Shown in pieces: positions 44,899 to 54,067 of a stretch of DNA of 64,000 bases. How positions within the stretch are numbered: position 1 is the stretch's first letter; every line of letters starts with the position of its first letter. The translations under genes were made by a program, and so were the position numbers. Where the stretch lies: assembly GCF_003671495.1 (NCBI RefSeq), contig NZ_RCHN01000034.1:1-64000 (forward strand), written 5' to 3'. The DNA is from Ketobacter sp. (GTDB lineage: Bacteria > Pseudomonadota > Gammaproteobacteria > Pseudomonadales > Ketobacteraceae). The notes beneath the pieces are model-generated. The model was given only the letters and a program-made list of their open reading frames with translations, ran no database searches and was not told the DNA's origin.

Positions 44899-46122
44899 CT
44901 AGAACAATACGGAGTCATATAGCAGAAAGCGCACGGAATCCCCTTCCTGTACCACCGTACCGGGCGGGATCACTGCGAACCCGTTGCCCCAGCAGGCAGA
45001 GGTCAATACGCCTGAGCTCTGATTAGGATAGATTTCCACCTGCGGCCCCTGCCCGTTTGTTACCAGGCGGGCACGCAAGTAGTCCTGGCGGTTGCCGGGC
45101 TTGCGCGTGCTGAACGCGGCAGGCACCTGCACTTCCGTGGGCAAAACCGAGTTGGCTCCCTGCAGTTTAAGCAACCAGGGCCGCACCAACAAAGCAAACG
45201 TTACAAATACCGCCGCGGGGTTACCGGGCAAACCCGCAAACGGGGTATCCATGATGGCACCGGACGTGAACGGTTTGCCGGGCTTGATGGCCAGCTTCCA
45301 GAAGGACAGACGCCCCAGTTTTTCCAGTGCCGCCCTGACATGATCCTCTTCACCCACGGAAACCCCGCCGCTGGAAATCACCACATCGGCTTCCGTGGCA
45401 GCACGCACGAACGCCGATTCTGTTGCAGCGGCCCCATCGGGCACCACGCCCAGATCAAGGATCTCCATGCCCAGAGCCTGCACCAACCCAATCAAGGTGT
45501 AACGGTTGGAGTTATAGATCTGGCCGGCAGCCAACGGGGTACCGGGCTCAACCAGTTCATCCCCGGTGGACAACACCGCCACTTTCAGAGGCCGATACAC
45601 TTCCACATGAGCCACTCCCACGGAGGCCAGCAGGCCTAACTCCTGGGGGCGCAAACGGGTTCCCGCGGCCAGCACCCGCTGACCCTGCTGGATGTCCTGG
45701 CCGGCCGGACGCACATTGTCCCCGGCGTTGGGCGTGACATGGACGCTGACGCCGGCCGCGGTGGCGGTCACATCCTCCTGCATGACAACGGTGTCGGCGT
45801 TCGCGGGCAGCTCCGCCCCGGTAAAAATACGTGCCACGGTGCCAGGCTGCAGTGGCGCTGGTGCCTGGCCAGCGGCGATGCGCTGGGATACAGGATATTC
45901 TGTACCGGCAATCCAATCCGCATGCCTAAGGCAGTAGCCGTCCATCGCGCTGTTATCGGCCGGGGGCACCTGCACATCCGACACCACATCCTGCGCCAAA
46001 ACCCGGCCCAGCGCCTGTGCCAGGGGAATCTGCTGGGTGGCGTCAGTGGGAACGGCAGATTGCAGAAGGCGCTCAAGAGCCTCCTCCATGGGCATCAAGC
46101 CCGGTTTGTCACAATGACTCAT
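44899..46122 (-). CDS. moeA: Molybdopterin molybdotransferase
   Basis: 407 residues. Inserts molybdate into adenylylated molybdopterin, the final step to Moco. Typical motifs are [12 protein letters not shown] near the N-terminus, [20 protein letters not shown], the MPT-binding [13 protein letters not shown] and KPGKPF...[11 protein letters not shown]. Its start overlaps the end of moaB by 4 bp, so the genes moaA-moaB-moeA form an operon on the minus strand. Confidence 0.95.
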   Translation of the reverse strand: MSHCDKPGLMPMEEALERLLQSAVPTDATQQIPLAQALGRVLAQDVVSDVQVPPADNSAMDGYCLRHADWIAGTEYPVSQRIAAGQAPAPLQPGTVARIFTGAELPANADTVVMQEDVTATAAGVSVHVTPNAGDNVRPAGQDIQQGQRVLAAGTRLRPQELGLLASVGVAHVEVYRPLKVAVLSTGDELVEPGTPLAAGQIYNSNRYTLIGLVQALGMEILDLGVVPDGAAATESAFVRAATEADVVISSGGVSVGEEDHVRAALEKLGRLSFWKLAIKPGKPFTSGAIMDTPFAGLPGNPAAVFVTFALLVRPWLLKLQGANSVLPTEVQVPAAFSTRKPGNRQDYLRARLVTNGQGPQVEIYPNQSSGVLTSACWGNGFAVIPPGTVVQEGDSVRFLLYDSVLF

Positions 46123-46670
46123 CCGCGGGTCTCACAGGCGTCGACGCTGAGCCGGCGCTCGGTAATGAGTTTGACGAAATTACAGGGCTTGTGGGTGGCG
46201 TCCAGTTGCTGCTGGATAATGCCATTCCAAGCCGTGCGGCAGGCATTGGTGGAGCCCGGCATGCAGAAAATCACAGTGTTGTTGGCCAAGCCCCCCAAGG
46301 CCCGGGATTGCACAGTGGAAGTACCGATCTCGTTGAAGGAGATGTGCCGAAACACTTCGCCGAAGCCCTCGATCTGCTTATCAAACAGCGGCGCGACCGC
46401 CTCCGGTGTGGTGTCGCGACCGGAGAATCCGGTGCCCCCGGTAATCAAAATCGCCTCCACTTCCGGCGACGCAATCCAGCCCGACACAATGGCTCTGATT
46501 TGATACACATCATCCAGGGAGATTTGTTTGTCCGTTACTTCATGGCCGGCACCGGTGACGCTCTCCACCAACAGATTGCCGGAGGTATCGGTTGCTTCTG
46601 TGCGAGTATCCGACACGGTCAATACGGCGACTTTTACGGGAATAAATTCGGCTGCTGCAGTCATGGTCAC
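46119..46670 (-). CDS. moaB: Molybdenum cofactor biosynthesis protein B
   Basis: 183 residues, MogA/MoaB fold. The motif [19 protein letters not shown] binds molybdopterin. It probably adenylylates molybdopterin before MoeA acts, or serves a related role. It sits between moaA and moeA and overlaps moeA by 4 bp. Confidence 0.93.
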   Translation of the reverse strand: MTMTAAAEFIPVKVAVLTVSDTRTEATDTSGNLLVESVTGAGHEVTDKQISLDDVYQIRAIVSGWIASPEVEAILITGGTGFSGRDTTPEAVAPLFDKQIEGFGEVFRHISFNEIGTSTVQSRALGGLANNTVIFCMPGSTNACRTAWNGIIQQQLDATHKPCNFVKLITERRLSVDACETRG

Positions 46671-46711
46671 GCGAGTCCTGTTGTCTCTTTCAAAGAAAAT
46701 CAGAGGCGTTG

Positions 46712-47704
46712 TCAGCCCCCGGTCATATTCATAAAACGAACGATCTGTGGTTCGTCCTGCAGGTCAAAATAATGCTGCTCGGGTTTCAGCCCCATGGCAT
46801 CCACAATGGCCTGTCTCAATAGGGTATCGTCATCGGTACTGCGCACCACTTGACGCAAGTCGACAGAATGCTCGTTCCCCAGACACAGCAACAGTCGGCC
46901 TTCGGCGGTCAGGCGCACCCGGTTGCAGTCACCACAAAAATTGTGGCTGTGGGGGGAGATGAAACCCACCTTGCTGGGGCTGTCTTCAAAGCGGTAATAA
47001 CGGGCCGGGCCGCCGCTGTTGTGGGTGGTGGGGTGCAGTTGGTAATGGGCCTCGATGCGGCTACGCACTTCATCCGAAGGCATAAAACATTCATCACGCT
47101 GATGCTCGGAAATGTGCCCCAGTGGCATTTCCTCGATGAAGGTAATGTCGATTCCGTTATCCCGGGCAAACGCCACCAGCGGCACGATCTCGTCATCATT
47201 GCGGCCTTTCAGGATCACCGCATTGATCTTGACGCTCTCAAACCCCTGCGCCAGTGCCGCCTCCAATCCCGCCAATACCCGGGACAGGTCGCCGGTGCGG
47301 GTCAGGTTGCGAAAGCGCTCCGGGTTGAGGCTGTCCAGGCTGACATTGATCCGTTTTACCCCGGCCTGTTTCAGCAATGGTGCCGAGGTGGCCAGCTGGG
47401 AGCCGTTGGTGGTCATCACCAACTGATCCAATCCGGGCAGTTGCCCCAATTGCTGCACCAGGGACATCACATTACGTCGCACCAGCGGCTCCCCACCGGT
47501 GAGGCGAATTTTGCGGACACCCAGCGCCACGAACACCCGCGCGATGCGCTGGATTTCCTCCAGGGACAGAATCTGATTGCGGGGCAGGAACGTCATTTCC
47601 TCCGCCATGCAGTACACGCAGCGAAAATCACAACGGTCGGTGACGGAAATTCTCAGGTAGTTAACCCGGCGACCGAATTTATCCACCAGTTCAGTCATCG
47701 GCAT
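46712..47704 (-). CDS. moaA: GTP 3',8-cyclase
   Basis: 330 residues. Radical SAM enzyme for the first step of Moco synthesis, converting GTP to 3',8-cyclo-7,8-dihydro-GTP. The N-terminal cluster motif is CDFRCVYC, the C-terminal cluster motif is [20 protein letters not shown], and the chain ends in GG, needed for activity in the family. Overlaps the end of mazG by 14 bp. No MoaC, MoaD or MoaE gene is in the window. Confidence 0.96.
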   Translation of the reverse strand: MPMTELVDKFGRRVNYLRISVTDRCDFRCVYCMAEEMTFLPRNQILSLEEIQRIARVFVALGVRKIRLTGGEPLVRRNVMSLVQQLGQLPGLDQLVMTTNGSQLATSAPLLKQAGVKRINVSLDSLNPERFRNLTRTGDLSRVLAGLEAALAQGFESVKINAVILKGRNDDEIVPLVAFARDNGIDITFIEEMPLGHISEHQRDECFMPSDEVRSRIEAHYQLHPTTHNSGGPARYYRFEDSPSKVGFISPHSHNFCGDCNRVRLTAEGRLLLCLGNEHSVDLRQVVRSTDDDTLLRQAIVDAMGLKPEQHYFDLQDEPQIVRFMNMTGG

Positions 47705-48548
47705 CTCCTTCGGTCAACTTTGCCCGCTGCCACTCCAATTCCATCTGTTCCAGGCTGGCCTCTTCCAGAGACACGCCCTGTTGTTTAAGGGCGTGTTCCA
47801 GGGCGCGAAAGCGTTGCTCGAACTTTTGGTTGGCCTTCATCATGACCACTTCCGGGTCCAGTTTGTAGTGCCGCGCCAGGTTCACACAACAAAACATCAG
47901 ATCCCCTAACTCGTCCGCGACCAGGCGCGTGGGAGCATGACCGTATACCTCCGCCCCCAGTTCACCGAGTTCCTCTTCCAGCTTGGCCATCACCCGTTCC
48001 GGTTCCTGCCAGTCAAAACCTTTTTTCGCCACCACGGTTTGCAGTTTGTGCGCCCGTTTCAAGGGCGACATACCGCCAGGCATGGTGTCCAGGATGGATT
48101 CCCCCAACTGGTTCTTGGCCGCCTTTTCCTGTTGCTTGATGCTGTCCCAGTTGGCTTTGATGGCCTGTTCAGAGATGGTCTGGCCCGGCTCTATTCTGCT
48201 TTCCAGAGTGCCTTGCGGGAATACGTGAGGGTGCCTGCGCACCAGCTTTTGTTCCAGTTCGGCCAGCACCTCATCAAACTCAAAGCGGCCTTCTTCCTCA
48301 GCCATTTGGGTGTAAAACACCACCTGGAACAGCAGATCGCCCAGCTCTTCCCGCAGGTGGTCGAAGTCCCCCCGGGCGATGGTGTCCGCCACTTCATAGG
48401 CTTCTTCGATGGTGAAGGGCACGATGGTTTCGTAGGTCTGTTTGAGATCCCACGGGCAGCCGTATTCCGGCTCCCGCAGGCGGGCCATCAGATAGCGCAC
48501 CCGCTCCAGGGGGGTGGCGGTGCGAAGATCAATGTCTGGACTTCTCAT
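47691..48548 (-). CDS. mazG: Nucleoside triphosphate pyrophosphohydrolase
   Basis: 285 residues from the ATG at 48548. An upstream start at 48635 would add 29 residues deep inside relA and is rejected. Two tandem MazG domains are visible ([23 protein letters not shown] with [12 protein letters not shown]; then [12 protein letters not shown] with [13 protein letters not shown]). It hydrolyses (d)NTPs to monophosphates and, in E. coli, lowers ppGpp. It overlaps the end of relA by 20 bp, the conserved relA-mazG arrangement. Confidence 0.95.
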   Translation of the reverse strand: MRSPDIDLRTATPLERVRYLMARLREPEYGCPWDLKQTYETIVPFTIEEAYEVADTIARGDFDHLREELGDLLFQVVFYTQMAEEEGRFEFDEVLAELEQKLVRRHPHVFPQGTLESRIEPGQTISEQAIKANWDSIKQQEKAAKNQLGESILDTMPGGMSPLKRAHKLQTVVAKKGFDWQEPERVMAKLEEELGELGAEVYGHAPTRLVADELGDLMFCCVNLARHYKLDPEVVMMKANQKFEQRFRALEHALKQQGVSLEEASLEQMELEWQRAKLTEGDADD

Positions 48549-50799
48549 TGCTGGCTGGCCCCTGGTGCGACCGGCGCACCTCGATGACATTTGAAAGTTG
48601 ATTGATACGACCCAGCACATCCCCCAACCCGGCAAGACTGTTGATTTCCATGGTCACCTGCATGGTAGCGGTGTTATCCGCAGGGTTGGATTTGGTATTG
48701 ATGGCCGTCACGTTAACCCGCTCATTGGCCAACACCAGGGTGATGTCCCGTAACAGTCCCTGGCGGTCGTAGGCCTTGATGAACACTTCCACCGGATAGG
48801 TGCGGCCGGCTTCCGCCGACCAGGTGACATCCACCACCCGGTCACCGTGGATTTCCATCAATCGCTGCAGTTCCTTACAGTGTTTGCGGTGTACCGTGAC
48901 ACCGCGCCCCACCGAGATGTAACCCACGACCTCATCGCCCGGCACCGGCTTGCAGCAGCCGGCAATGGACGTCATCAGATTGTCCACCCCGTTGATGCTG
49001 AATTCGGAGGTGATGGGATTGACCCGCGGCTTGCGGATATCCAACGGCAGCAATTCCTGCTGACCACCCTCGTTATCGAACTCCTGAATGCTGTTCAACA
49101 CCTGGCTGACCCGCAGATCGCCGGCGCCAACCGCCGCATAGATGTCGTCTGCCGTTTTCAGGTTGAGGGATTGCGCCACCCGGTCCAGGTTGAGCTTGCC
49201 CACATCCAGACGCTTGAATTCTTTTTCCAGCAGATCCCGGCCGCCTTCGATATTGCGATCCCGGTCCTGCAGTTTGAACCAGTGAACCACCTTGGCCCGG
49301 GCCCGGTTGGTGCCCAAAAAGCCGAGGGTTGGTTGCAACCAGTCGCGGCTGGGGCGGGATTCATTGCCTTTCAGTACTTCCACCTGCTCGCCGGTACGCA
49401 ACTGGTAATTCAGCGGCACGATGCGCCCGTTGACTTTGGCGCCACGGCAGCGGTGCCCCACTTCGGTATGGATGTGATAGGCAAAATCCAGGGGCGTCGC
49501 CCCCTGTGCCAGATCCACCACATGACCTTCAGGGGTGAACACATAGACCCGCTCGTCGATGATGTCTTCGCTGAACTGGGACAACACACTGCTGACCGCG
49601 CTGTCCCCCAGTTCCTCCTGCCATTCCAGTACCTGCCGCAGCCAGGCGATTTTGCCGTCATAGCTGTCGCTCTTGCCGGTACTGCCTTCTTTGTAACGCC
49701 AGTGGGCGCATACGCCGAGTTCCGCCTCATCGTGCATATCGTGGGTGCGGATCTGCACTTCCAGCACCTTGCCTTCCGGACCGAGTACAGCGGTGTGTAG
49801 CGAACGATAGCCGTTCTCTTTGGGCGTGGCGATGTAATCATCGAATTCACGGGGAATATGCTGCCAGATGTTGTGCACCACGCCCAAGGCGGCGTAACAA
49901 TCACGAATGTCCGGCACCAGCACCCGCACGGCACGGATATCGTAAACCTGATAAAAGTCGATGTTCTTGCGCTTCATTTTGCGCCAGATGCTGTAGATGT
50001 GCTTGGCACGCCCACTGATGTCCGATTCCACGCCCACCCGGGCCAGCGCGCCATGCAACTGGTCCACCACCTTGCGGATGTAGTCTTCCCGGTCCAGCCG
50101 TTTTTCATCCAGCAGTTTGGCGATGCGCATATAGGCATCCGGCTGCAGGTAACGGAAGGAAAGATCCTCCAGCTCCCACTTCAAATGACCGATACCCAGG
50201 CGATGGGCCAGGGGCGCGTAGATATCAAACACCTCCCGCGCCACCTTCTGTTTACGTTCCTCCGGCGCGTTTTTAACCGCCCGAATGGCGCAGGTCCGTT
50301 CCGCCAGCTTGATCAACGCCACCCGGACATCGTCCACCATGGCCACCAGCATTTTACGCAGGTTGTCCAGCTGGTCGGTTGCCTGTCCCAACACCACCGC
50401 GTTTTCCGGATTCATAACGGCACTGATGGCCGCCATGCGCAACACCCCTTCAATCAGTTTCGCAATGTTGCCGCCAGCCCGTTTACTCACATCCCCCAGG
50501 GAAGCCTTGCCCTCACGCACCGCCCGATAGATCACCGCTGCTTTCAGGGCATCAGTATCCAGGTGCAGTTCCGCCAGGATCTCCGCTATCTCCAACCCGG
50601 TGTGAAAACTGTTACTGCTCTCCCAGCGGGCGTCATCGCGCGCCACGGCGGCGTTTTCCAGCTCCTGGGCGTACAACACCACCGCCCGCAGACCGGCTTC
50701 GTCACTGATCTCCACCTTGTCTTTGAGACGGCTGATCCAGGCATCCAGATCAACGCTGCCGTCTTCACGAATTACCTGTTGATTGCGTACCGTTACCAT
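48529..50799 (-). CDS. relA: GTP pyrophosphokinase RelA
   Basis: 756 residues. Ribosome-associated (p)ppGpp synthetase activated by uncharged tRNA. The N-terminal HD hydrolase domain is degenerate (no HDxxED), as in RelA rather than SpoT. The synthetase domain has FYQVYDIRAVRVLVPDIRDCY and VLEVQIRTHDMHDEAELGVCAHW (given in parts). TGS, zinc-finger-like (IAGCCKPVPGDEV) and C-terminal ACT domains follow. It starts 3 bp after rlmD stops and is upstream of mazG. Confidence 0.96.
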   Translation of the reverse strand: MVTVRNQQVIREDGSVDLDAWISRLKDKVEISDEAGLRAVVLYAQELENAAVARDDARWESSNSFHTGLEIAEILAELHLDTDALKAAVIYRAVREGKASLGDVSKRAGGNIAKLIEGVLRMAAISAVMNPENAVVLGQATDQLDNLRKMLVAMVDDVRVALIKLAERTCAIRAVKNAPEERKQKVAREVFDIYAPLAHRLGIGHLKWELEDLSFRYLQPDAYMRIAKLLDEKRLDREDYIRKVVDQLHGALARVGVESDISGRAKHIYSIWRKMKRKNIDFYQVYDIRAVRVLVPDIRDCYAALGVVHNIWQHIPREFDDYIATPKENGYRSLHTAVLGPEGKVLEVQIRTHDMHDEAELGVCAHWRYKEGSTGKSDSYDGKIAWLRQVLEWQEELGDSAVSSVLSQFSEDIIDERVYVFTPEGHVVDLAQGATPLDFAYHIHTEVGHRCRGAKVNGRIVPLNYQLRTGEQVEVLKGNESRPSRDWLQPTLGFLGTNRARAKVVHWFKLQDRDRNIEGGRDLLEKEFKRLDVGKLNLDRVAQSLNLKTADDIYAAVGAGDLRVSQVLNSIQEFDNEGGQQELLPLDIRKPRVNPITSEFSINGVDNLMTSIAGCCKPVPGDEVVGYISVGRGVTVHRKHCKELQRLMEIHGDRVVDVTWSAEAGRTYPVEVFIKAYDRQGLLRDITLVLANERVNVTAINTKSNPADNTATMQVTMEINSLAGLGDVLGRINQLSNVIEVRRSHQGPASNEKSRH

Positions 50800-50802
50800 A
50801 GA

Positions 50803-52134
50803 TTATTCCGGTTCAAATACGGCGATGGATTCCACGTGGGTGGTGTGGGGGAACATATCCATCACACCCGCCTTGAGTAATTTGTAACCCTGCTTCTTCA
50901 ACTCACCGGCATCCCGCGCCAGGGTGGCGGGATTGCAGGACACATACACGATGCGCCGGGGTTTGAACACCGTCATCTTCGAGACGATCTCCAACGCGCC
51001 GGAACGCGGCGGGTCAATCAAGATTTTGTCGAAGCCACCTTGCCCCCAGGGCTGGTCATCGAACGGCTGGGTCAGGTCAGCCCCGTAAAACGCCACATTA
51101 TCCAAGCCATTGTGCGCAGCGTTCTCCCGCCCCCGCACCACCATGGCGTCATCCCCTTCCACGCCCACCACCTGCGCCGCCCGGGTGGCCAGTGGCAGAG
51201 TGAAATTCCCCAGGCCACAAAACAGATCCAGGATACGCTCGCCCGGCTGCACGTCCATGAACTCCAGCGCCCGGGCAATCATGTCCTGGTTGATCTCCTG
51301 GTTTACCTGGGTGAAATCCGTGGGATGGAATTTCATTTCCAGATCAAACTGGGGCAGGCGGTAGTGCAGGCGTTCCTCTCCCTGAGGCCACACCTTGTGC
51401 ACAGTGTGGTTGCCGCCGGGCTGCAAATAAAGCTGCAATGCATGCTGCTCACAGAAGGCCTGCAAGCGCTGCTGGTCCGCTTCGCTCAATGGTTCCAGAT
51501 GCCGCACGATGAGGGCAACGCTATCATCCCCCTTCGCCACTTCGATCTGGGGCAGCGCATTCTTTGCGTCCAGGGACATGATGAGCGCCTTCAGTTCCGG
51601 GAACCGCAGGCCCACCTCTTGCGCCAGCACATGACACTGATCGATCTGCGCCAGAAAGCTGTTGCGTTTTTCCCGGAAGCCCACCAGTACCGCCTCTTTC
51701 TTGATGACGAACTTCACCCCCAGACGGGCTTTACGGCGGTAACCGTAAATAGGGCCGGTCATAGGCGGCAACACTTCCTGCGGCTGCAGCGCACCGAAGT
51801 GCTGCAACTGTTCCAGCAGCACGCCCTGCTTCATCTCAATCTGGGCCTGCGGGCTCATGTGCTGCAGGCTACAGCCGCCACAAATATCCGCCTGGGCACA
51901 ACGGGGCGCAACCCGGTCGTGGCTGGCCTGGAGCACTTCCACGGCGCGACCTTCATCGAACTTGCCGCGCTTCTGCGTATACACGAAGCGAACGGTTTCG
52001 CCCGGCAGGGCACTGTCCACAAAGGTAGTCTTGCCCTCAATGCGACCGATACCCCGGCCGTCATGACTCAAGGCGGTGATGTCGATGGTCACCGGGTCGA
52101 CGGGCAGGGATTGTTTGCGTTTTCTTCTGGCCAT
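50803..52134 (-). CDS. rlmD: 23S rRNA (uracil(1939)-C5)-methyltransferase
   Basis: 443 residues. An N-terminal TRAM domain follows a basic leader ([13 protein letters not shown]). The 4Fe-4S cysteines are in [10 protein letters not shown], with the fourth near residue 165. The SAM motif is [16 protein letters not shown] and the catalytic cysteine with base motif is [13 protein letters not shown]. It methylates U1939 of 23S rRNA. Gene order rlmD-relA-mazG is widely conserved in gammaproteobacteria. Confidence 0.96.
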   Translation of the reverse strand: MARRKRKQSLPVDPVTIDITALSHDGRGIGRIEGKTTFVDSALPGETVRFVYTQKRGKFDEGRAVEVLQASHDRVAPRCAQADICGGCSLQHMSPQAQIEMKQGVLLEQLQHFGALQPQEVLPPMTGPIYGYRRKARLGVKFVIKKEAVLVGFREKRNSFLAQIDQCHVLAQEVGLRFPELKALIMSLDAKNALPQIEVAKGDDSVALIVRHLEPLSEADQQRLQAFCEQHALQLYLQPGGNHTVHKVWPQGEERLHYRLPQFDLEMKFHPTDFTQVNQEINQDMIARALEFMDVQPGERILDLFCGLGNFTLPLATRAAQVVGVEGDDAMVVRGRENAAHNGLDNVAFYGADLTQPFDDQPWGQGGFDKILIDPPRSGALEIVSKMTVFKPRRIVYVSCNPATLARDAGELKKQGYKLLKAGVMDMFPHTTHVESIAVFEPE

Positions 52135-52203
52135 GTACAGCAGAACCTTAACTAATCTTAATTCATCTTGCTTATTGCAACCGGTTGCACCGATGACCGC
52201 GGG

Positions 52204-53013
52204 TTATTGCGCCGCCGGGCCTGGGCTCCGGGGTGTGACGCCCGCAGCCTGCCATTGTTGCAAAAATTCTTTGAAATGCGGGCGCTCTTCCCGCTGCAGG
52301 TAGTCCTGCACCAACGTCAGCTCCATCCGGTAACCTTCCTCCATGATGACCCCGCGGATCAATTGGAAACGCAGGTACACCAACCAGGTGTTGAGCACGT
52401 CCGTCTCACAGTAATTGCGGATGCCCTCAATATCCCCAGCCTGGAACGCATCCCAGACCTTGGCGCCGCTCATACCCATCTTGCCGGGAAAGCCCAGCAA
52501 CGCCGCCATCTGGTCCAGGGGTACAAAGGCCCGGTTGTTGTACAGTGCCAGCAGGTCCATCAAGTCGGTATGGCGATCGTGATAGCGGCTTAAATAATTG
52601 TTCCATTTGAAATCGCGGTCATCCTGGCCCTGATCCCAATAGCGCGGACTGGCCACCCCATGCAGCAGAGACCGGTAATGCAGCACTGGCAGGTCAAAGC
52701 CGGAACCATTCCAACTCACCAGGGTGGGGGAATAACGCTCGATGATGGCGAAGAACTTTTCCAGAATGGTTTTTTCATCCGCCTGTTCATCCCCCAGGCT
52801 CCAGACCGCAATCTGGTCGCGGGAGCGGAACACAGCGGAGATGGCGACAATGCGCTGCAGGTGGTGACGCAGAAAATCGTTACCGGTTTCCTGGCGCCGC
52901 AGATTGAACAGGGCTTCCGCCGCAGCCGCATCCTCCAGGCCGTCAAGACCGAAGACACGCCTGCCGCCCTCGACATCCGGAACGGTTTCTATATCAAAGA
53001 CCAGTACATTCAT
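52204..53013 (-). CDS. DEDDy 3'-5' exonuclease, PolB-like proofreading domain family
   Basis: 269 residues. RNase H-like fold with the DEDDy pattern: FDIETVPD (motif I), WNGSGFDLPVL (motif II) and YCETDVLNTWLVYL (motif III, Tyr and Asp). It matches the stand-alone predicted exonucleases related to the proofreading domain of DNA polymerase B. The role in nucleic-acid processing is inferred. It starts 2 bp after cysM stops. Confidence 0.9.
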   Translation of the reverse strand: MNVLVFDIETVPDVEGGRRVFGLDGLEDAAAAEALFNLRRQETGNDFLRHHLQRIVAISAVFRSRDQIAVWSLGDEQADEKTILEKFFAIIERYSPTLVSWNGSGFDLPVLHYRSLLHGVASPRYWDQGQDDRDFKWNNYLSRYHDRHTDLMDLLALYNNRAFVPLDQMAALLGFPGKMGMSGAKVWDAFQAGDIEGIRNYCETDVLNTWLVYLRFQLIRGVIMEEGYRMELTLVQDYLQREERPHFKEFLQQWQAAGVTPRSPGPAAQ

Positions 53014-53015
53014 GA

Positions 53016-53909
53016 TCAGGCCGGGTCAAACACGCCCGTGGAGAGGTAGCGATCGCCACGATCGCAGATGATGGCCACGATGACGGCGTTCTCCAACTGG
53101 CTGGATAACTGTAACGCCCCGGCCACTGCCCCACCGGAAGATACGCCACACAGGATGCCCTCCTCGCTGGCCAGGCGACGCATGGTGACTTCGGCGTCCT
53201 GCTGGCCGATATCAATCACCTGATCCACCCGGGACGCGTCGAAAATCTTGGGCAGGTACTCTTGCGGCCAACGGCGAATTCCGGGAATGGAAGCGCCTTC
53301 CCGGGGCTGCAGGCCAACGATCTGGATGTCTGGATTCATTTCCTTCAGGTAGCGGGACGTGCCCATAATGGTGCCCGTGGTGCCCATGGCGCTGACAAAG
53401 TGGGTAATTGAGCCTTCGGTGTCCCGCCAGATCTCGGGGCCGGTGCTGTCGTAGTGGGCCAGGGGGTTATCCTGATTGGCGAACTGGTCCAACACCAGAC
53501 CTTTGCCTTCCCGCTGCATTTGGTCCGCCAGATCCCGTGCACCTTCCATACTTTGCTCTTTGGACACCAGAATCAGCTCAGCACCGTAAGCGGACATGGC
53601 CGCCCGACGCTCTGCGCTCATGTTGTCCGGCATAATCAGGACCATGCGATAGCCCTTGATGGCCGCCGCCATGGCCAGGGCAATCCCGGTGTTGCCACTG
53701 GTGGCCTCAATCAGGGTATCGCCGGGCTTGATGTGCCCCCGCTCTTCTGCGTGCTGGATCATGCTCAGGGCCGGCCGGTCTTTTACGGAACCAGCGGGGT
53801 TATTCCCCTCCAGCTTGACCAAAATGGTATTGCTGGTGTCCCCCGGCAGGCGCTGCAAACGCACCAGTGGCGTATTTCCTACAAAATCTTCAATCGTGGG
53901 ATAATGCAT
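53016..53909 (-). CDS. cysM: Cysteine synthase B
   Basis: 297 residues from the ATG at 53909; a longer frame from 53972 is not family-like. PLP-dependent O-acetylserine sulfhydrylase that can use thiosulfate. The PLP lysine is in NNPAGSVKDRPAL, the phosphate/substrate loop is EATSGNTGIALA, and the glycine-rich PLP-phosphate site is VSAMGTTGTIMG. The shorter insertion pattern and position beside rlmD/barA favour CysM over CysK. Divergent from barA. Confidence 0.93.
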   Translation of the reverse strand: MHYPTIEDFVGNTPLVRLQRLPGDTSNTILVKLEGNNPAGSVKDRPALSMIQHAEERGHIKPGDTLIEATSGNTGIALAMAAAIKGYRMVLIMPDNMSAERRAAMSAYGAELILVSKEQSMEGARDLADQMQREGKGLVLDQFANQDNPLAHYDSTGPEIWRDTEGSITHFVSAMGTTGTIMGTSRYLKEMNPDIQIVGLQPREGASIPGIRRWPQEYLPKIFDASRVDQVIDIGQQDAEVTMRRLASEEGILCGVSSGGAVAGALQLSSQLENAVIVAIICDRGDRYLSTGVFDPA

Positions 53910-54067
53910 TGTTCCGATTAACTGTTTGTTTAAGCGGGGCCTTATTGTACCCTGCACGGGTGCAAGACGCATAATATTACTGATTTTTTATTACCGCGCC
54001 GCCACAGCACAGGGACTGGATAAGGAGAAGATGGCTATACTGATCAGAAAGCCATCGGTCGCACAAC